From Deltaproteobacteria bacterium (GTDB lineage: Bacteria; Desulfobacterota; Syntrophobacteria; Syntrophobacterales; Syntrophobacteraceae): a stretch of DNA of 64,000 bases. Made by a program: the position numbers and the translations under genes. Below the pieces are notes generated by a model. That model was not told the DNA's origin. It saw only the letters and a list, made by a program, of their open reading frames with translations, and ran no database searches. Location of the stretch: contig JAJYDE010000009.1 in the NCBI GenBank assembly GCA_021777755.1, positions 51,026-115,025 on the forward strand. Reading direction: 5' to 3'. The first letter of the stretch is position 1; every line of letters begins with the position of its first letter. Below are positions 35,401 to 44,381 of this stretch, one piece after another.

Positions 35401-35506
35401 GCACAACGTCACGCCCCGCCTCCGCCAGGTCCAGCGCAGCCCGTATACCGCCCATGCCTCCGCCGACGATAAGAACCTTGTTGCTGAATTCGGATCTCTT
35501 TTGCAT
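32462..35506 (-). CDS. hdrA: Long HdrA-like flavoprotein with two FAD/NAD-binding modules and ferredoxin domains
   Basis: 1014 residues, longer than the usual ~650 for HdrA. Module 1 (~8-450) opens with VLIVGGGMGGIRAALDLAE, carries CTACGECHRQFPGC and has CSSACCMYALKEA. A linker with IGACSPRTHEAVF follows. Module 2 (~590-930) opens with VLVVGGGVTGMKAALSLAD and has CSRICCQTAVKNA. The C-terminus (~950-1000) has two [4Fe-4S] motifs, CAACLICVRACPFG and CHGCGTCASECPAE. Neither HdrB nor HdrC is encoded nearby. It probably passes electrons between MvhD and the MetF/MetV pair, with possible flavin-based bifurcation. Confidence 0.92.
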   Translation of the reverse strand: MQKRSEFSNKVLIVGGGMGGIRAALDLAEAGRDVVLVDKSYSIGGLMTSLDRTFPTNNCDLCTLSPRLSESGRQLHIELLTMTEVEEVSGDAGNFKANLSSRPRYIDLQKCTACGECHRQFPGCVRFTPGLDHRAPTCMRYPQATPYAFSIDIDACSDVDELVKVCPAGAIIPDDKPRSHEVDAGAIILALGAEITDPGVLDTYGYGVYPNVVTSLEYERILSATGPTGGQLVRPSDGQKPRKVAWIQCAGSRGLRPGFQPYCSSACCMYALKEAMVTRERFLEDIETTIFYMDMRTYGKDYELYLQRAKNQYGVRFVRSRPHSIDPVFKDAVMTGGLDIGYMPYSSNLPAAEEFDMVVLSTGFRVSDETRSLAEKLGVELNDCGYAKTGSFEPVATSKPGIYACGLFEAPKDIPETLVQAGAAACCASADLSPLRVVQEKSENFPPEKDISGEPARVGVFVCDCENNIGGVIDVKSMAAGLKELKDVVVSETIGHGCSRDSLERIQEVIRKENLNRVVIGACSPRTHEAVFQDTLRKAGLNRYMLEIVNLRDQDTWVHTDNPAFAASKAKELMHMGVGAVRMTHPLADHTLPMNKDVLVVGGGVTGMKAALSLADGGFKVFLLERSNRLGGTAGKVRRTLDGQDVQAYLKTMVEKTESHENIQVLKQAVVVDHTGMAGMFKTGVQVGARMVYRQITHGITILATGALVNRPDEMLLGAHDAVMTQLDMDALLEDNPEGAKALRNVVMVQCVGSRVPENPNCSRICCQTAVKNALRLKELNPDATIVILYRDMRTPGMQELYYTKAREKGVVFVPYELEDKPGVVADGKKLSVTFTDPVLGRKVQVSCDCLVLSTGFVADEESTEDLGVIFRLPRTSDGYFLEDHVKLRPVDLPTPGFFVAGAAHSPKNIRDSIAQAQAVASRAQTFLAGDSINMGAAVARVDSNRCAACLICVRACPFGVPFVNAEGHSEIDPAKCHGCGTCASECPAEAIQLMQYEDDLIFAKLDGLFERTA

Positions 35507-35572
35507 TTGTCGTTCCGTATCCCTCTGTCAGTAGATAAATTTCAGTCCGCGAGAACTGGAAAAAGATAACGA

Positions 35573-36445
35573 TTAAAGGCCCGCATATTCGAGGACCTCG
35601 GGCAGCCGGTGCTCCCAGCCAAGAGTTATGATTCGAACGCCCTGGGCAAGCCCCTTCAGTGCCTTGACCGTCTCGGCGGCGATGCGCACGCATTCAAGTT
35701 CGCGGTCCGAGGCTTTGCGAATTCGGCGGATGAGCTCTTCCGATATCCCGGCCCCGGGCTCGTTGGTGGCAATGTAGCGGGCCGCGCCAACCGATTTTAG
35801 CAGGTACACGGTGGAGATCACAGGCACATTCAAACTCTTCACCTTGCCCAGGAAGGATTCGAAGCGACCGACATCGAACACGGGCGGTGAGAGAATAAAT
35901 TTGGCGCCGGCTTCGACCTTTTTGGCCGCAAGCTCGATTTGTCTGTCGAGCTCCGATTGATCGCAGCACTGAGGAACGGCGCACCCGATCGTAAAGCTGG
36001 GAGCCCCCGTCAAATCGCTTCCGCCAAGATCGGTTCCCTTCTCCAGCGAACGCACCGCGCCCAGCAGGCCCAGTTCGTCGAGATCGTCAACGGCCTTGGC
36101 CTCACGATGATCTCCGTTGCAGATTTCTTCGCCCGAAACCACGATAAGGCTCTGAATGCCAAGGGCATAAGCAGCGAGAAGATCGGCCTGGAGGGCCATT
36201 CGATTGCGGTCCCGGCAGTAGACGTGGACGAGGGCCTCCATGCCCTGCTGGTGCATCAGCACCGCACCGGCAAGAGCGCTCATCCTCATGACGCCGTCGT
36301 CCATATCAGGCACTATGACCGCGTCTACACGGCCCTTGATCCTGCGCGCGTTCTGGATTAATTGCGTCGTGTCAACGCCTTTGGGCGTATTCATCTCCGC
36401 AAGGACCACAAATTCGCCTGACAGGAGTCGTTTCTGAAAACTCAT
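35573..36445 (-). CDS. Second MetF-family protein
   Basis: 290 residues, a MetF-like TIM barrel: LAEMNTPKGVD, VIVPDMDDGVMRMS, VYCRDRNRMALQ, VVSGEEICNGDH, and KFILSPPVFDVGRF. It is a diverged paralog of the metF at 30356: the RDRNRxAxQ motif is kept, but the FIQTQ segment reads FILSP. It is first in the operon, 66 nt before hdrA. Whether it reduces methylene-THF or serves another C1-folate step cannot be said. Confidence 0.85.
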   Translation of the reverse strand: MSFQKRLLSGEFVVLAEMNTPKGVDTTQLIQNARRIKGRVDAVIVPDMDDGVMRMSALAGAVLMHQQGMEALVHVYCRDRNRMALQADLLAAYALGIQSLIVVSGEEICNGDHREAKAVDDLDELGLLGAVRSLEKGTDLGGSDLTGAPSFTIGCAVPQCCDQSELDRQIELAAKKVEAGAKFILSPPVFDVGRFESFLGKVKSLNVPVISTVYLLKSVGAARYIATNEPGAGISEELIRRIRKASDRELECVRIAAETVKALKGLAQGVRIITLGWEHRLPEVLEYAGL

Positions 36446-36814
36446 AAATCCCCTTTTCGTTTGTCATTAGCAAATTCATCGTTTTCGGACCGCCCCCCCG
36501 GGGGGAAACGATCCTCGCCTGTTGATGTGGAAGACATGGCCAAAAGCGCTTTCACCTGGAATGCCGCCTTTTCCCGGAGCCAATCCTACAGCAATCGGCG
36601 CTCGTCAAAATGCAGCCGAGAACATACTCTGGTTCTCCTTACAATCAGGGGCTCCTCTATGGGGGGCCGACGATATGTCCGCATGGTTTATAAATCTTCA
36701 TTATTTACGCTAAAATGGCGCAACGAGTCAAGGCGTGGGTTGATTTTTTTAATGGAAAACAGGGGGGCCGGTTATGCACCCTCCGGGGCGGCATGGCCGG
36801 GATACGCATTTTGA
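36446..36814. other. Non-coding gap before the lipoprotein gene
   Basis: Divergent intergenic region with no supported gene; overlapping open frames have no ribosome site or domain. A promoter for the lipoprotein gene follows it. Confidence 0.4.
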
Positions 36815-36843
36815 TTGACATGTGATGTTTTGAACAATAGAAG
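36815..36843 (+). promoter_or_regulatory. Sigma-70 promoter of the lipoprotein gene
   Basis: TTGACA at 36815-36820, a 17-nt spacer and TAGAAG at 36838-36843, about 100 nt before the ATG. Confidence 0.6.
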
Positions 36844-36943
36844 ATTTATTTCCGTGCCGATTCGTCCCGCCTGTTTTCAGTAAGTGCGGCATTGATTTCT
36901 CACCGGCTTTTCCAATACGCGCTCATTAAAGGGAGGGGTATCC

Positions 36944-37711
36944 ATGAAGCAAGCGGGATGGTTTGTGCTACTGGGCGCCTTGTGTTTTCTGGCCCAAGGA
37001 TGCGCCACATCCTATAAGCCCCTGACTGTCAAAAACATGCGAGCGATCGGCTCGATAAAGGTGGTTCGCACCGGATACCCCGCCTACCTCGAGGAAAGCC
37101 CGACCTCCCATACGATGGAATTTACCGGCCTCATCCTTTTCGGGTTGCTGGGCGGAGTGCCAGCCAGGGCAATCGCTTGTTCCATGGAGATGAATAAAGG
37201 GAAAAAACTTGCCCGGAAATACCTCCTGCCCGATGTCAACAAGCTGATCATGGAGCGCTTTGTTGAACGGGTGCGAACCGATCTGCCGGACTGGCCCAAG
37301 TTGGAGGTCGTGGAGACCCCGGTCGGCAAGGACTATAAGACCGGCCCCGGCTATGTTTTGATGATAAAAGATGGCTCTGTGGATGTGAACTCGATGACGT
37401 TCGGCCTTACCTTGTGCGCCACCGCCGTAATGACCGATCCCGAAGGCAAAGTCTTGTGGGAAAGAAACTACCTCTACAAGGCCTCCGATTTTTCAAGAAA
37501 CCGCTCCCTTGAAAGCCTCGAAGCCAATAACTGCAAACTGCTCAAAAAGCAGTTGGACTTCGCGGTCAATAAGACCGTATCCGACTTCATACGGCATATA
37601 AAGGGAGGGAAACTCCTCCGGGAAAACCTCGACCAAGCGGCCCGTCGCCGGTATATCAAAAAGCGCGGGCCAAATCTCCGGGCGGCATCAGTTGAGCCAA
37701 TGAAAACATGA
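36944..37711 (+). CDS. Putative lipoprotein of unknown function
   Basis: 255 residues. The N-terminus MKQAGWFVLLGALCFLAQGC is a type II signal with lipobox LAQGC, so the mature protein should be lipid-anchored. A glycine-rich hydrophobic stretch, FTGLILFGLLGGVPAR, follows at ~58-74; the remainder is mixed alpha/beta with the segment VMTDPEGKVLWERNYLY. GGAGG lies just before the ATG. I do not recognise the family. Its pairing with the envelope-stress genes downstream is suggestive only. Confidence 0.8.
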   Translation: MKQAGWFVLLGALCFLAQGCATSYKPLTVKNMRAIGSIKVVRTGYPAYLEESPTSHTMEFTGLILFGLLGGVPARAIACSMEMNKGKKLARKYLLPDVNKLIMERFVERVRTDLPDWPKLEVVETPVGKDYKTGPGYVLMIKDGSVDVNSMTFGLTLCATAVMTDPEGKVLWERNYLYKASDFSRNRSLESLEANNCKLLKKQLDFAVNKTVSDFIRHIKGGKLLRENLDQAARRRYIKKRGPNLRAASVEPMKT

Positions 37712-37955
37712 AGCTCCCGGCACCATTTAGCATGCACCGAAAAACGCATAACCAACCGAACATATTTCTTGCCTCATGCCCCACCCGTTGCCAGGCTTTT
37801 GCTCACCCATGCCCTGGCTCGCAAAATGAGATGTTATTGCCCCTCGGTTATTAATGACAGACTTGGGTTGCCCTTTACATCCGAGGTAGGAATCAGTAGT
37901 TTTTCTGGTGTATAGACCTCCGGCGTTGCACTCAAACTTAAGGAGTCGAGGGGAA

Positions 37956-38687
37956 ATGGGCCTTCTGTCGCGGATGTCATCAATTGTAAAGGCAAAAATG
38001 AGCGCCGTTTTGGACCGGGCCGAAGATCCGGGCGAAACACTGGACTATTCTTACGAAAAGCAGCTCGAACTGCTTCGAAACGTCAAGCGCGGAGTGGTCG
38101 AGGTGGTCACCTCGAAGCGGAGATTGCAGTTGCAGGCCGAGGGGCTCAAAGCCAACCTCGGTAAACTCGAAGACCAGGCTCGAAGGGCCCTTGGAGCCGG
38201 CCGCGAGGATCTCGCCCGAATGGCCATCGAGCACAAGCAGGTCATCGTCGAGCAGTTGGAGGGGATGCAAACCCAGGTCGAGGACCTGGAAAAGGAGCAG
38301 GAGAAGCTCTCGGCGGCCGAAACCCGCCTTTCGGCCAAAGTGGAGGCCTTCAGGACCCACAAGGAAGTCATCAAGGCCCAGTACTCTTCGGCCGCGGCCC
38401 AGGTGAAGATCGGCGAAGCGGCCACGGGCATATCCGAGGAGATGGCCGACGTTGGTCTGGCAATCGATCGGGCGGAGGAAAAAACGCGGAATATGCGCGC
38501 ACGGGCTTCGGCAATCGACGAACTGGTGGATGCCGGAACGCTCGAAGACCTTTCCTCAAGACCCGATGCGATCGAACGTCAACTCGCCCAGGTCGGCGTC
38601 TCCCAAGGCGTCGAGGATGAACTGGCCGAAATGAAGCGACAAATCGCCGGCCCCAATCAGCCCAAACAACTGGAGGAAGGCAAATGA
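37956..38687 (+). CDS. pspA: Phage shock protein A / IM30 family
   Basis: 243 residues, almost wholly coiled coil. The N-terminal amphipathic helix MGLLSRMSSIVKAKMSAVL and PETLDY-like segment (EDPGETLDYSYEKQLELL) are typical. PspA binds stressed inner membrane and preserves the proton gradient. The start at 37956 follows GGAG and GAGGGG; the in-frame ATG at 37908 is rejected. No PspF or PspBC is nearby; the partner genes are of the PspAA/PspAB type. Confidence 0.9.
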   Translation: MGLLSRMSSIVKAKMSAVLDRAEDPGETLDYSYEKQLELLRNVKRGVVEVVTSKRRLQLQAEGLKANLGKLEDQARRALGAGREDLARMAIEHKQVIVEQLEGMQTQVEDLEKEQEKLSAAETRLSAKVEAFRTHKEVIKAQYSSAAAQVKIGEAATGISEEMADVGLAIDRAEEKTRNMRARASAIDELVDAGTLEDLSSRPDAIERQLAQVGVSQGVEDELAEMKRQIAGPNQPKQLEEGK

Positions 38688-38962
38688 TCGTTCGAATCGC
38701 CACCGAAGGGCAGTATCGGTTCCCCGGCGCGCTCATAGACCGGCTGAAAGAACTTGACCGCCACATCGTGGAGGCTGTTGCAAACGAAGACCGGCACCTC
38801 TTTGACAAACTCTACGCCGAGATGGTCTCTCTTGTCAAAAATCAGGGAGAACCGGTTTCACACGATCAAATCATGGAATCGGAACTGATTCTGCCGCCTC
38901 CGGACATTACCATGAAGGAGGCCAAGGAGTTGTTCGCCCGGCCCGACCTGGTTAGCGGCTAG
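38684..38962 (+). CDS. pspAA: PspA-associated protein PspAA
   Basis: 92 residues. It begins MIVRIATEGQYRFPG, ends in LILPPPDITMKEAKELF, and carries an LDRHIVEAV-type helix typical of PspAA. The ATG overlaps the pspA stop by four bases (ATGA). The family is defined by linkage to PspA and is thought to modulate its membrane function. Confidence 0.85.
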   Translation: MIVRIATEGQYRFPGALIDRLKELDRHIVEAVANEDRHLFDKLYAEMVSLVKNQGEPVSHDQIMESELILPPPDITMKEAKELFARPDLVSG

Positions 38963-39339
38963 CGCCATCCCGCAAAACCCGGCCTGGACAACGGGCCGGC
39001 CCCGCCCTTTTTCCGACCGGAAAGATTCATCCGGCTTCAGCCCCTCCCCCCCCCGGGACGGTTCCCCCTTCAAAAGCCCGGCAAAGGCGATGTTCAGGTA
39101 CCCCACAGTGGTTTCGGGCTCAACCTCCAGGATTTTTTCGTCGCGCATGCGTATCAGGACCGGTTTGCCGCAATCCGGACAGCGGTGAAACGGCCTTGAC
39201 AGGCGGGCAAAAAGTATTAGAAAAAGGCCTTGAATCAGCACTCTTTACAATTTGCTGCTCGCAACACCATGGGCCCAGCCACCCCTTTAAGAGGTCCAAG
39301 GGATATTTAAATCCGCTTTTCAGGAGGTTTGACAGCAAG
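38963..39339. other. Intergenic region pspAA-htpG with promoter
   Basis: No gene is supported on the plus strand. A minus-strand frame (38858-39241) contains RCPDCGKPVLIRM, resembling a zinc-ribbon fragment, but overlaps the pspAA 3' end and the htpG promoter and is probably chance or a relic. Confidence 0.4.
39196..39223 (+). promoter_or_regulatory. Promoter for htpG
   Basis: TTGACA (39196-39201), a 16-nt spacer, TAGAAA (39218-39223). The leader would be about 110 nt. Confidence 0.5.
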
Positions 39340-41247
39340 ATGAGCGACACCGGCACCGGTTCCAAACATGAGTTCAAGGCTGAAATAAAGCAACTGCTCG
39401 ATATCCTGGTACATTCCCTTTACACCAACAAGGAGGTTTTCCTGCGCGAGTTGGTCTCCAACGCCTCCGATGCGCTTGAAAAAGCCAGGTTCGAATCGGC
39501 CAGCGGAAGCGAAGTGGCCGATCCGGAACTGCCGCTCGAAATCCGCATCACCTTTGATAAGGACAAAAAACTGCTCGTCGTCTCCGACACCGGCGTAGGA
39601 CTATCCAGAGATGAGCTGATGGAAAATATCGGCACCATAGCCAAGTCGGGTTCGGCGGAGTTTTTGAAAAAAGCCGGGGAGGACAAGGGCGGGCTTGAAG
39701 GCCTTGTGGGCAAATTCGGCGTGGGTTTCTACTCGGTTTTCATGGTGGCCCGCGAGGTGGTGATCCGCTCCCGGTCGATCAGGCCGGAAGAGCCGGCTGT
39801 TGTGTGGAAATCGGACGGCCTCGGGACCTACGAAATCAGCGAAATCGACGAACCGATGAAGCGCGGGACTCGAATCGAGGTTCATCTCAAGGAGGATGGC
39901 GCCGAATTTGCTGAAAAGCACCGCATCACCTCCATTATAAAGAAGCACTCCAATTTCATCTCCCATCCGATTTTCGTCGAAGACGAACGGGTGAACACCA
40001 TCCCGGCGATCTGGCGGGAGCCAAAGTTTTCGATCACCAAGGAACAATACGGCGAATTCTACAAGTTTTTGACCTTCGATTCCGAAGAGCCGCTGGAGAC
40101 GCTGCACGTGTCGGTGGATGCGCCGGTGCAGTTCAGCAGCCTGCTTTTCATTCCGCACCGGGGAATGGAGCTGCCTTTTTACGGAAAAGACCGCTACGGG
40201 CTGGATCTCTATGTGCGCCGGGTGCTCATCGAACACGGCAACAAGGACCTCATTCCAGAGTACCTGGGATTTGTGCGCGGGGTGGTCGATTCGGAGGACC
40301 TGCCGCTTAACGTGGCCCGCGAATCGCTGCAGGAAAACGTGCTCCTGCACAAAATTTCCACAGTTGTCACCAAACAGCTTCTGTCTCATCTCCAGAAAAT
40401 GGCAAAGGATGACAAGGACAAGTACGCCGATTTTTGGAACAACCACGGCAGGCTCTTTAAACTCGGCTATTCGGACTATGCCAACCAGGAAAAATACGCC
40501 GAACTGCTGCGTTTCAACTCCTCGCGCTTCGAGGATGCAAAGGGACTGGTTTCCTTTGACGACTATATCGAGCGGGCCAAGCCGGATCAAAAGGACATCT
40601 ACTATGTTTTCGGCACGAGCCGGGAAGCCGTGGCCTTGAGTCCGCATCTGGAGATATTCCGGGCAAAGGGGATCGAGGTCCTCTATCTTTTCGACAACCT
40701 CGACGAGTTCGCCATGGAAGGGGTGCGAAAGTACAAGGGCTTCGAGTTGCAGTCCGTCGAGCACGCCGACCCGGGGAGCCTTGAGAAATTTGAAACCCTG
40801 GAGGCGCCCGTGGAAGTGGAACCTCTTGAGGAGCAGGACAAGGAGCCTTTCAGCGCTTTTCTCGAAAAGCTCAAGAACATTCTGGGAGAGCGCGTCACAG
40901 AGGTGCGCCTATCGGGCAGACTCTCGCAGAGCCCCTGCTGCCTGGTCAATCCCGATGACGGCATGACCTCATCGATGCAAAAAATTCTTCAGATCGTGAG
41001 CAAGGACACCTCCATACCCAAGAAGATTTTCGAGGTGAACCGCGATCACATTCTCATACGAAATCTTTTTGCAATCTATAAGACAAACCCGGAGGACGAT
41101 TACATGAGCGCGGCCGTCGAGCAGCTTTTCGAATCGTCCCTTCTGCTCGAAGGCTACCTCAAGGACCCTCACGCCATGGTCCTGCGCATCCAGGAGCTTC
41201 TGAACAAATCAAGCGGCTGGTACCGCGCGGTGGCAAAGGGGAAGTAG
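39340..41247 (+). CDS. htpG: Molecular chaperone HtpG (Hsp90)
   Basis: 635 residues, a full-length bacterial Hsp90. The N-terminal ATPase has FLRELVSNASDALEKARF, VSDTGVGLSRDEL, and GKFGVGFYSVFMV; the middle domain has LPLNVARESLQEN; the C-terminal dimerisation domain ends in SSGWYRAVAKGK. The frame extends upstream to 39196, but AGGAGG lies 12 nt before the ATG at 39340 and the protein start aligns there. It refolds or stabilises client proteins in the cytoplasm. It lies between two Psp-related gene pairs. Confidence 0.95.
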   Translation: MSDTGTGSKHEFKAEIKQLLDILVHSLYTNKEVFLRELVSNASDALEKARFESASGSEVADPELPLEIRITFDKDKKLLVVSDTGVGLSRDELMENIGTIAKSGSAEFLKKAGEDKGGLEGLVGKFGVGFYSVFMVAREVVIRSRSIRPEEPAVVWKSDGLGTYEISEIDEPMKRGTRIEVHLKEDGAEFAEKHRITSIIKKHSNFISHPIFVEDERVNTIPAIWREPKFSITKEQYGEFYKFLTFDSEEPLETLHVSVDAPVQFSSLLFIPHRGMELPFYGKDRYGLDLYVRRVLIEHGNKDLIPEYLGFVRGVVDSEDLPLNVARESLQENVLLHKISTVVTKQLLSHLQKMAKDDKDKYADFWNNHGRLFKLGYSDYANQEKYAELLRFNSSRFEDAKGLVSFDDYIERAKPDQKDIYYVFGTSREAVALSPHLEIFRAKGIEVLYLFDNLDEFAMEGVRKYKGFELQSVEHADPGSLEKFETLEAPVEVEPLEEQDKEPFSAFLEKLKNILGERVTEVRLSGRLSQSPCCLVNPDDGMTSSMQKILQIVSKDTSIPKKIFEVNRDHILIRNLFAIYKTNPEDDYMSAAVEQLFESSLLLEGYLKDPHAMVLRIQELLNKSSGWYRAVAKGK

Positions 41248-41303
41248 CGGGGAGCCGGGTGTGCGTCCGGAAACCCGTTCAAGTCGTAGACCGGGCCGGG
41301 TTT

Positions 41304-41326
41304 CCCCCCCTTCGGGAAAGGGGGGG
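41304..41326 (+). terminator. C7/G7 hairpin after htpG
   Basis: CCCCCCC (41304-41310) pairs with GGGGGGG (41320-41326) across loop TTCGGGAAA. No clear T tail. The remaining bases to 41529 hold no supported gene. Confidence 0.45.
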
Positions 41327-41529
41327 ATGGGGGGATTTACGAAGCCATACACCCGATTTACTGGCAAAAATCTCCTAAATCCCGGCCTGGTTATGGGGGC
41401 TCGAGCTCCAAGCACCTTCCGAATCCTGCGGTTTGCGGACGGACACCAGCTGCGAAGTGGGGAAGACCGCGTTGGGAGTCTCGGGGAGGTCTCTCGGAGG
41501 TGCGGCATATCCGGAGATAAACGGGAGCT

Positions 41530-43746
41530 TCAGAAGTTCGCGAAATCGGTTCGGGGCAAATGAATTTTAAAAGTTGTCCCCTCACCCGATTTGGAATCAA
41601 CCGTTACGAACCCGCCGTTTTGAGCGACGATGCCGTGGACGGTTGAAAGACCCAGTCCAGTGCCCTTCCCGACCTCTTTGGTTGTGAAAAACGGCTCGAA
41701 AAGCTTGCTCAGAATCTCCTGCCCCATTCCGCAGCCATCGTCGCGAATGGAAAGGGCCACATACTCGCCGGGAGAAGCTTCCGGGTGCTTCAGGCAAAAG
41801 TCTTGATTAATAAGGCAGTTGCCGGTTTCGATGCTGATGTGGCCGAAACCGGAGATGGCATCGCGTGCGTTGACACAAAGGTTGGCCAGAATCTGATCGA
41901 TCTGAGAGGGGTCGATCCTGACGGGCCCGAGGTCCTCGCCCGGCAGCCAGGTCAGCTCGATATTTTCGCCGATAATTCGGCGAACCATCTTGAGCATGCT
42001 CTCCACAGTCTCGTTAAGGTCGAGCACCAGGGGCGAGATCGTCTGTTTACGGGCAAAGGCGAGCAACTGGCGGACCAGGTTGGCCGAGCGCTGGGCAGCC
42101 GCCCGAATTTCCCGCAATTGGTTGCAAACCGGCTGAAGCGGATCGAGTGCCCGCAGGGCCAGTTCCGAGTAGCCAAGGATAACCCCCAGCATATTATTGA
42201 AATCGTGAGCGACTCCGCCCGCCAGCCGTCCGACGGACTCCAGCTTCTGTGCCTGGCTCAACTGCTCACGCAGCTTTTCACGTTCCTCTTCGCCCCGTTT
42301 GGCCTCCGTGATGTCCACGGCAAAGGCCAGCACTCCGGCCAGAACGCCTTGCTCATCATACCACGGGACCTTATCGGTTCTCACCCAGCGCACCTCGCCC
42401 CGGCCATTGACATACTCCTCCTCGATCCCCATCCGTGCACGTCCAGAGTTCATGACCTCCAGGTCATCCTGAAAATACTTCTCGGCCAAATGGTGCGGGA
42501 AAACCTCGTCGGCCGGCTTTCCCTCGATCATGGTCGCGGGCATCCCCATCATCTCGCAGGTGGCTCTGTTAACCCGGAGGAACCGATTGTTCCCGTCCTT
42601 GAACCAGATGGTAGCCGGTACGGTGTCCAGGATCAACTGGAGCTGGTCCGATCGATTTTTTAACGACAGCTCCGCGCGGCGGCGCTCCTGCTCCTTGCCG
42701 TCGCGCTGCATCCTGGTATGGAGAATGGGCGAGATACTGGCGGCGATTCGCACCAGGATTTGCTCATCCTCCGAGGTGAAGCCGCCCTCCTTGTTGGCCA
42801 AAGAAACGAGCCCGATGGTCTTTTCATTGAAAACGAGCGGCGCGGTCAAAAAACTGTGGATCGGAATATGTCCTTCGGGGGTGTGGAAGGGCCCTTTGGA
42901 AACAAAGGATTTCTTCCGGGTGATCGCCTTGCCCCAGACACTTTCCCCCCAGACACGGGCAGGAAAAACAACCGACTTTCCTTCAACCCGGCACTCGCTC
43001 CACACCTGCCTGCCAAGGGTTGGAACAATCAAATCGCCATTGTCTCCAATGTAGCCAAACACCCCGTATTTTGTTTGAAAAGCATCGAGAATGGCCTGAA
43101 GGACCTCTTCGAAGATTTTTTCGTCGGCCACGGTCAAAAAGGCGTTCGAAATCCGGTAGAGCAGCGAGGTTTCCCGCCTGGATTTTCGAAACGCCTCTTC
43201 GGCCTGCTTTTCTTTTGTGATGTCCCGCGCCACTACGACCGAGCCGACGATCATTGCTTCGCTATCGAGTATTGGCCCGAAGCTATATCTTCCAACCCAG
43301 CTCTCTCCCGTATCCCTGCGGCGCAAACAGTACTCGAAATTGGTAGCGGACTCGCCCCGCAACGCCCTGGGAACGGCCCACATATTCAGTGGCGCCGGGG
43401 ACTTGTCGGCCATTGAGACTTCAAAAAGCTCGGCATATTCGGCGAGACTATGGGGACATTGGCCTTTATCCTCGAACCGGTGGTAGGATGCGAATGCATC
43501 GTTAACCTCGATGAAAAGTCCCCGCGCATCGGTAATGGATGCCGCATCGGTCATGCTGGATAAAGCGGCTGCCAGAATCGCGCGACTTTCAATGAGTGAG
43601 TTTTGCACGCCCTTTCGCCCGCGGATTTCTTTATAATTGCTTTGATCGGCGCTCTTTTTGCCGTTCATCTCGAAGGCGGAAAGCCCGCTGTCAGAATCGC
43701 GCAACTCCGCGGGCGGTTGTTCCCCGGTTTTTTCATCTTCGCTCAT
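41530..43746 (-). CDS. PAS-GAF-PAS hybrid sensor histidine kinase
   Basis: 738 residues. PAS 1 at ~65-190 ([19 protein letters not shown]), GAF at ~200-370, PAS 2 at ~390-510 ([20 protein letters not shown]), HisKA with [19 protein letters not shown], and HATPase with [19 protein letters not shown] and [13 protein letters not shown]. No receiver domain or membrane segment is seen. The frame runs open to 43905; the ATG at 43746 has GAGG six nt upstream, one at 43770 is also possible. No partner regulator is adjacent. Confidence 0.9.
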   Translation of the reverse strand: MSEDEKTGEQPPAELRDSDSGLSAFEMNGKKSADQSNYKEIRGRKGVQNSLIESRAILAAALSSMTDAASITDARGLFIEVNDAFASYHRFEDKGQCPHSLAEYAELFEVSMADKSPAPLNMWAVPRALRGESATNFEYCLRRRDTGESWVGRYSFGPILDSEAMIVGSVVVARDITKEKQAEEAFRKSRRETSLLYRISNAFLTVADEKIFEEVLQAILDAFQTKYGVFGYIGDNGDLIVPTLGRQVWSECRVEGKSVVFPARVWGESVWGKAITRKKSFVSKGPFHTPEGHIPIHSFLTAPLVFNEKTIGLVSLANKEGGFTSEDEQILVRIAASISPILHTRMQRDGKEQERRRAELSLKNRSDQLQLILDTVPATIWFKDGNNRFLRVNRATCEMMGMPATMIEGKPADEVFPHHLAEKYFQDDLEVMNSGRARMGIEEEYVNGRGEVRWVRTDKVPWYDEQGVLAGVLAFAVDITEAKRGEEEREKLREQLSQAQKLESVGRLAGGVAHDFNNMLGVILGYSELALRALDPLQPVCNQLREIRAAAQRSANLVRQLLAFARKQTISPLVLDLNETVESMLKMVRRIIGENIELTWLPGEDLGPVRIDPSQIDQILANLCVNARDAISGFGHISIETGNCLINQDFCLKHPEASPGEYVALSIRDDGCGMGQEILSKLFEPFFTTKEVGKGTGLGLSTVHGIVAQNGGFVTVDSKSGEGTTFKIHLPRTDFANF

Positions 43747-44381
43747 TATCAACCTCGCAAGCCTCCGCATCAGTTTCCCGCCCCAAGGGCGGGTCGCATC
43801 ACAGTACGCATTAGAGCCCGGGTTGTAAATATCCTTTTCTCCGGCAACTATTCCATAATGACTTTTATCTTTATAAAAACATATTGAATGCACCCTCTTG
43901 GTCAAAATTCCGACATCGAATATAAAAAAACAATGCCGGCCGACCCTATCCTTGAGCAGGAACGGATTTCCAGAATATGCCTAATTGCAGAAATCAGGCC
44001 AGTTATGCTTGTGGTAGAACCGCTCCACACCCGCTCCCTCCCGTTATGTGGAAGCGATGGTGCCAGCAAAAGTTTATTACGGCGAATAGTAACCTTATCC
44101 CCCCGCCTCCTGAATATTTCAACCATTCCAAAATCCGTCTTATTGCACTGCAATTATTACGAATAGATAATTGCATTCAAATATGGAGTGGACCGAGATT
44201 CCAAGAGGGGAACCCATTAGGCGGCTGGAAAGAGCATGTATTCGAGGGACAAGATGAAGACTATCCGCGGAAATCTCTGAATAATTTGTGAACAACGCGA
44301 GTTGGCAAATTGACATGAGAAACTTTCCGACCGGCTCCCGATGCCGGAATCGGGCCGGTTACGGCTGTGGCCAATATCTGT
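43747..44381. other. Non-coding gap
   Basis: Lower GC than its surroundings. Several short open frames exist on both strands, but none has a ribosome site, signal peptide or domain. I see no clear structure. Confidence 0.4.

Noticed and set aside
36461..36814. 117-codon frame upstream of the lipoprotein gene
   Set aside because: No ribosome site; composition typical of random GC-rich frames.
38858..39241. Minus-strand frame with CPDCGKPV zinc-ribbon-like text
   Set aside because: It overlaps pspAA and the htpG promoter and has just one Cys pair. Probably chance or a decayed fragment.
43888..44291. Short overlapping plus-strand frames in the gap after the sensor kinase
   Set aside because: No ribosome sites, no domain, and the frames overlap each other.
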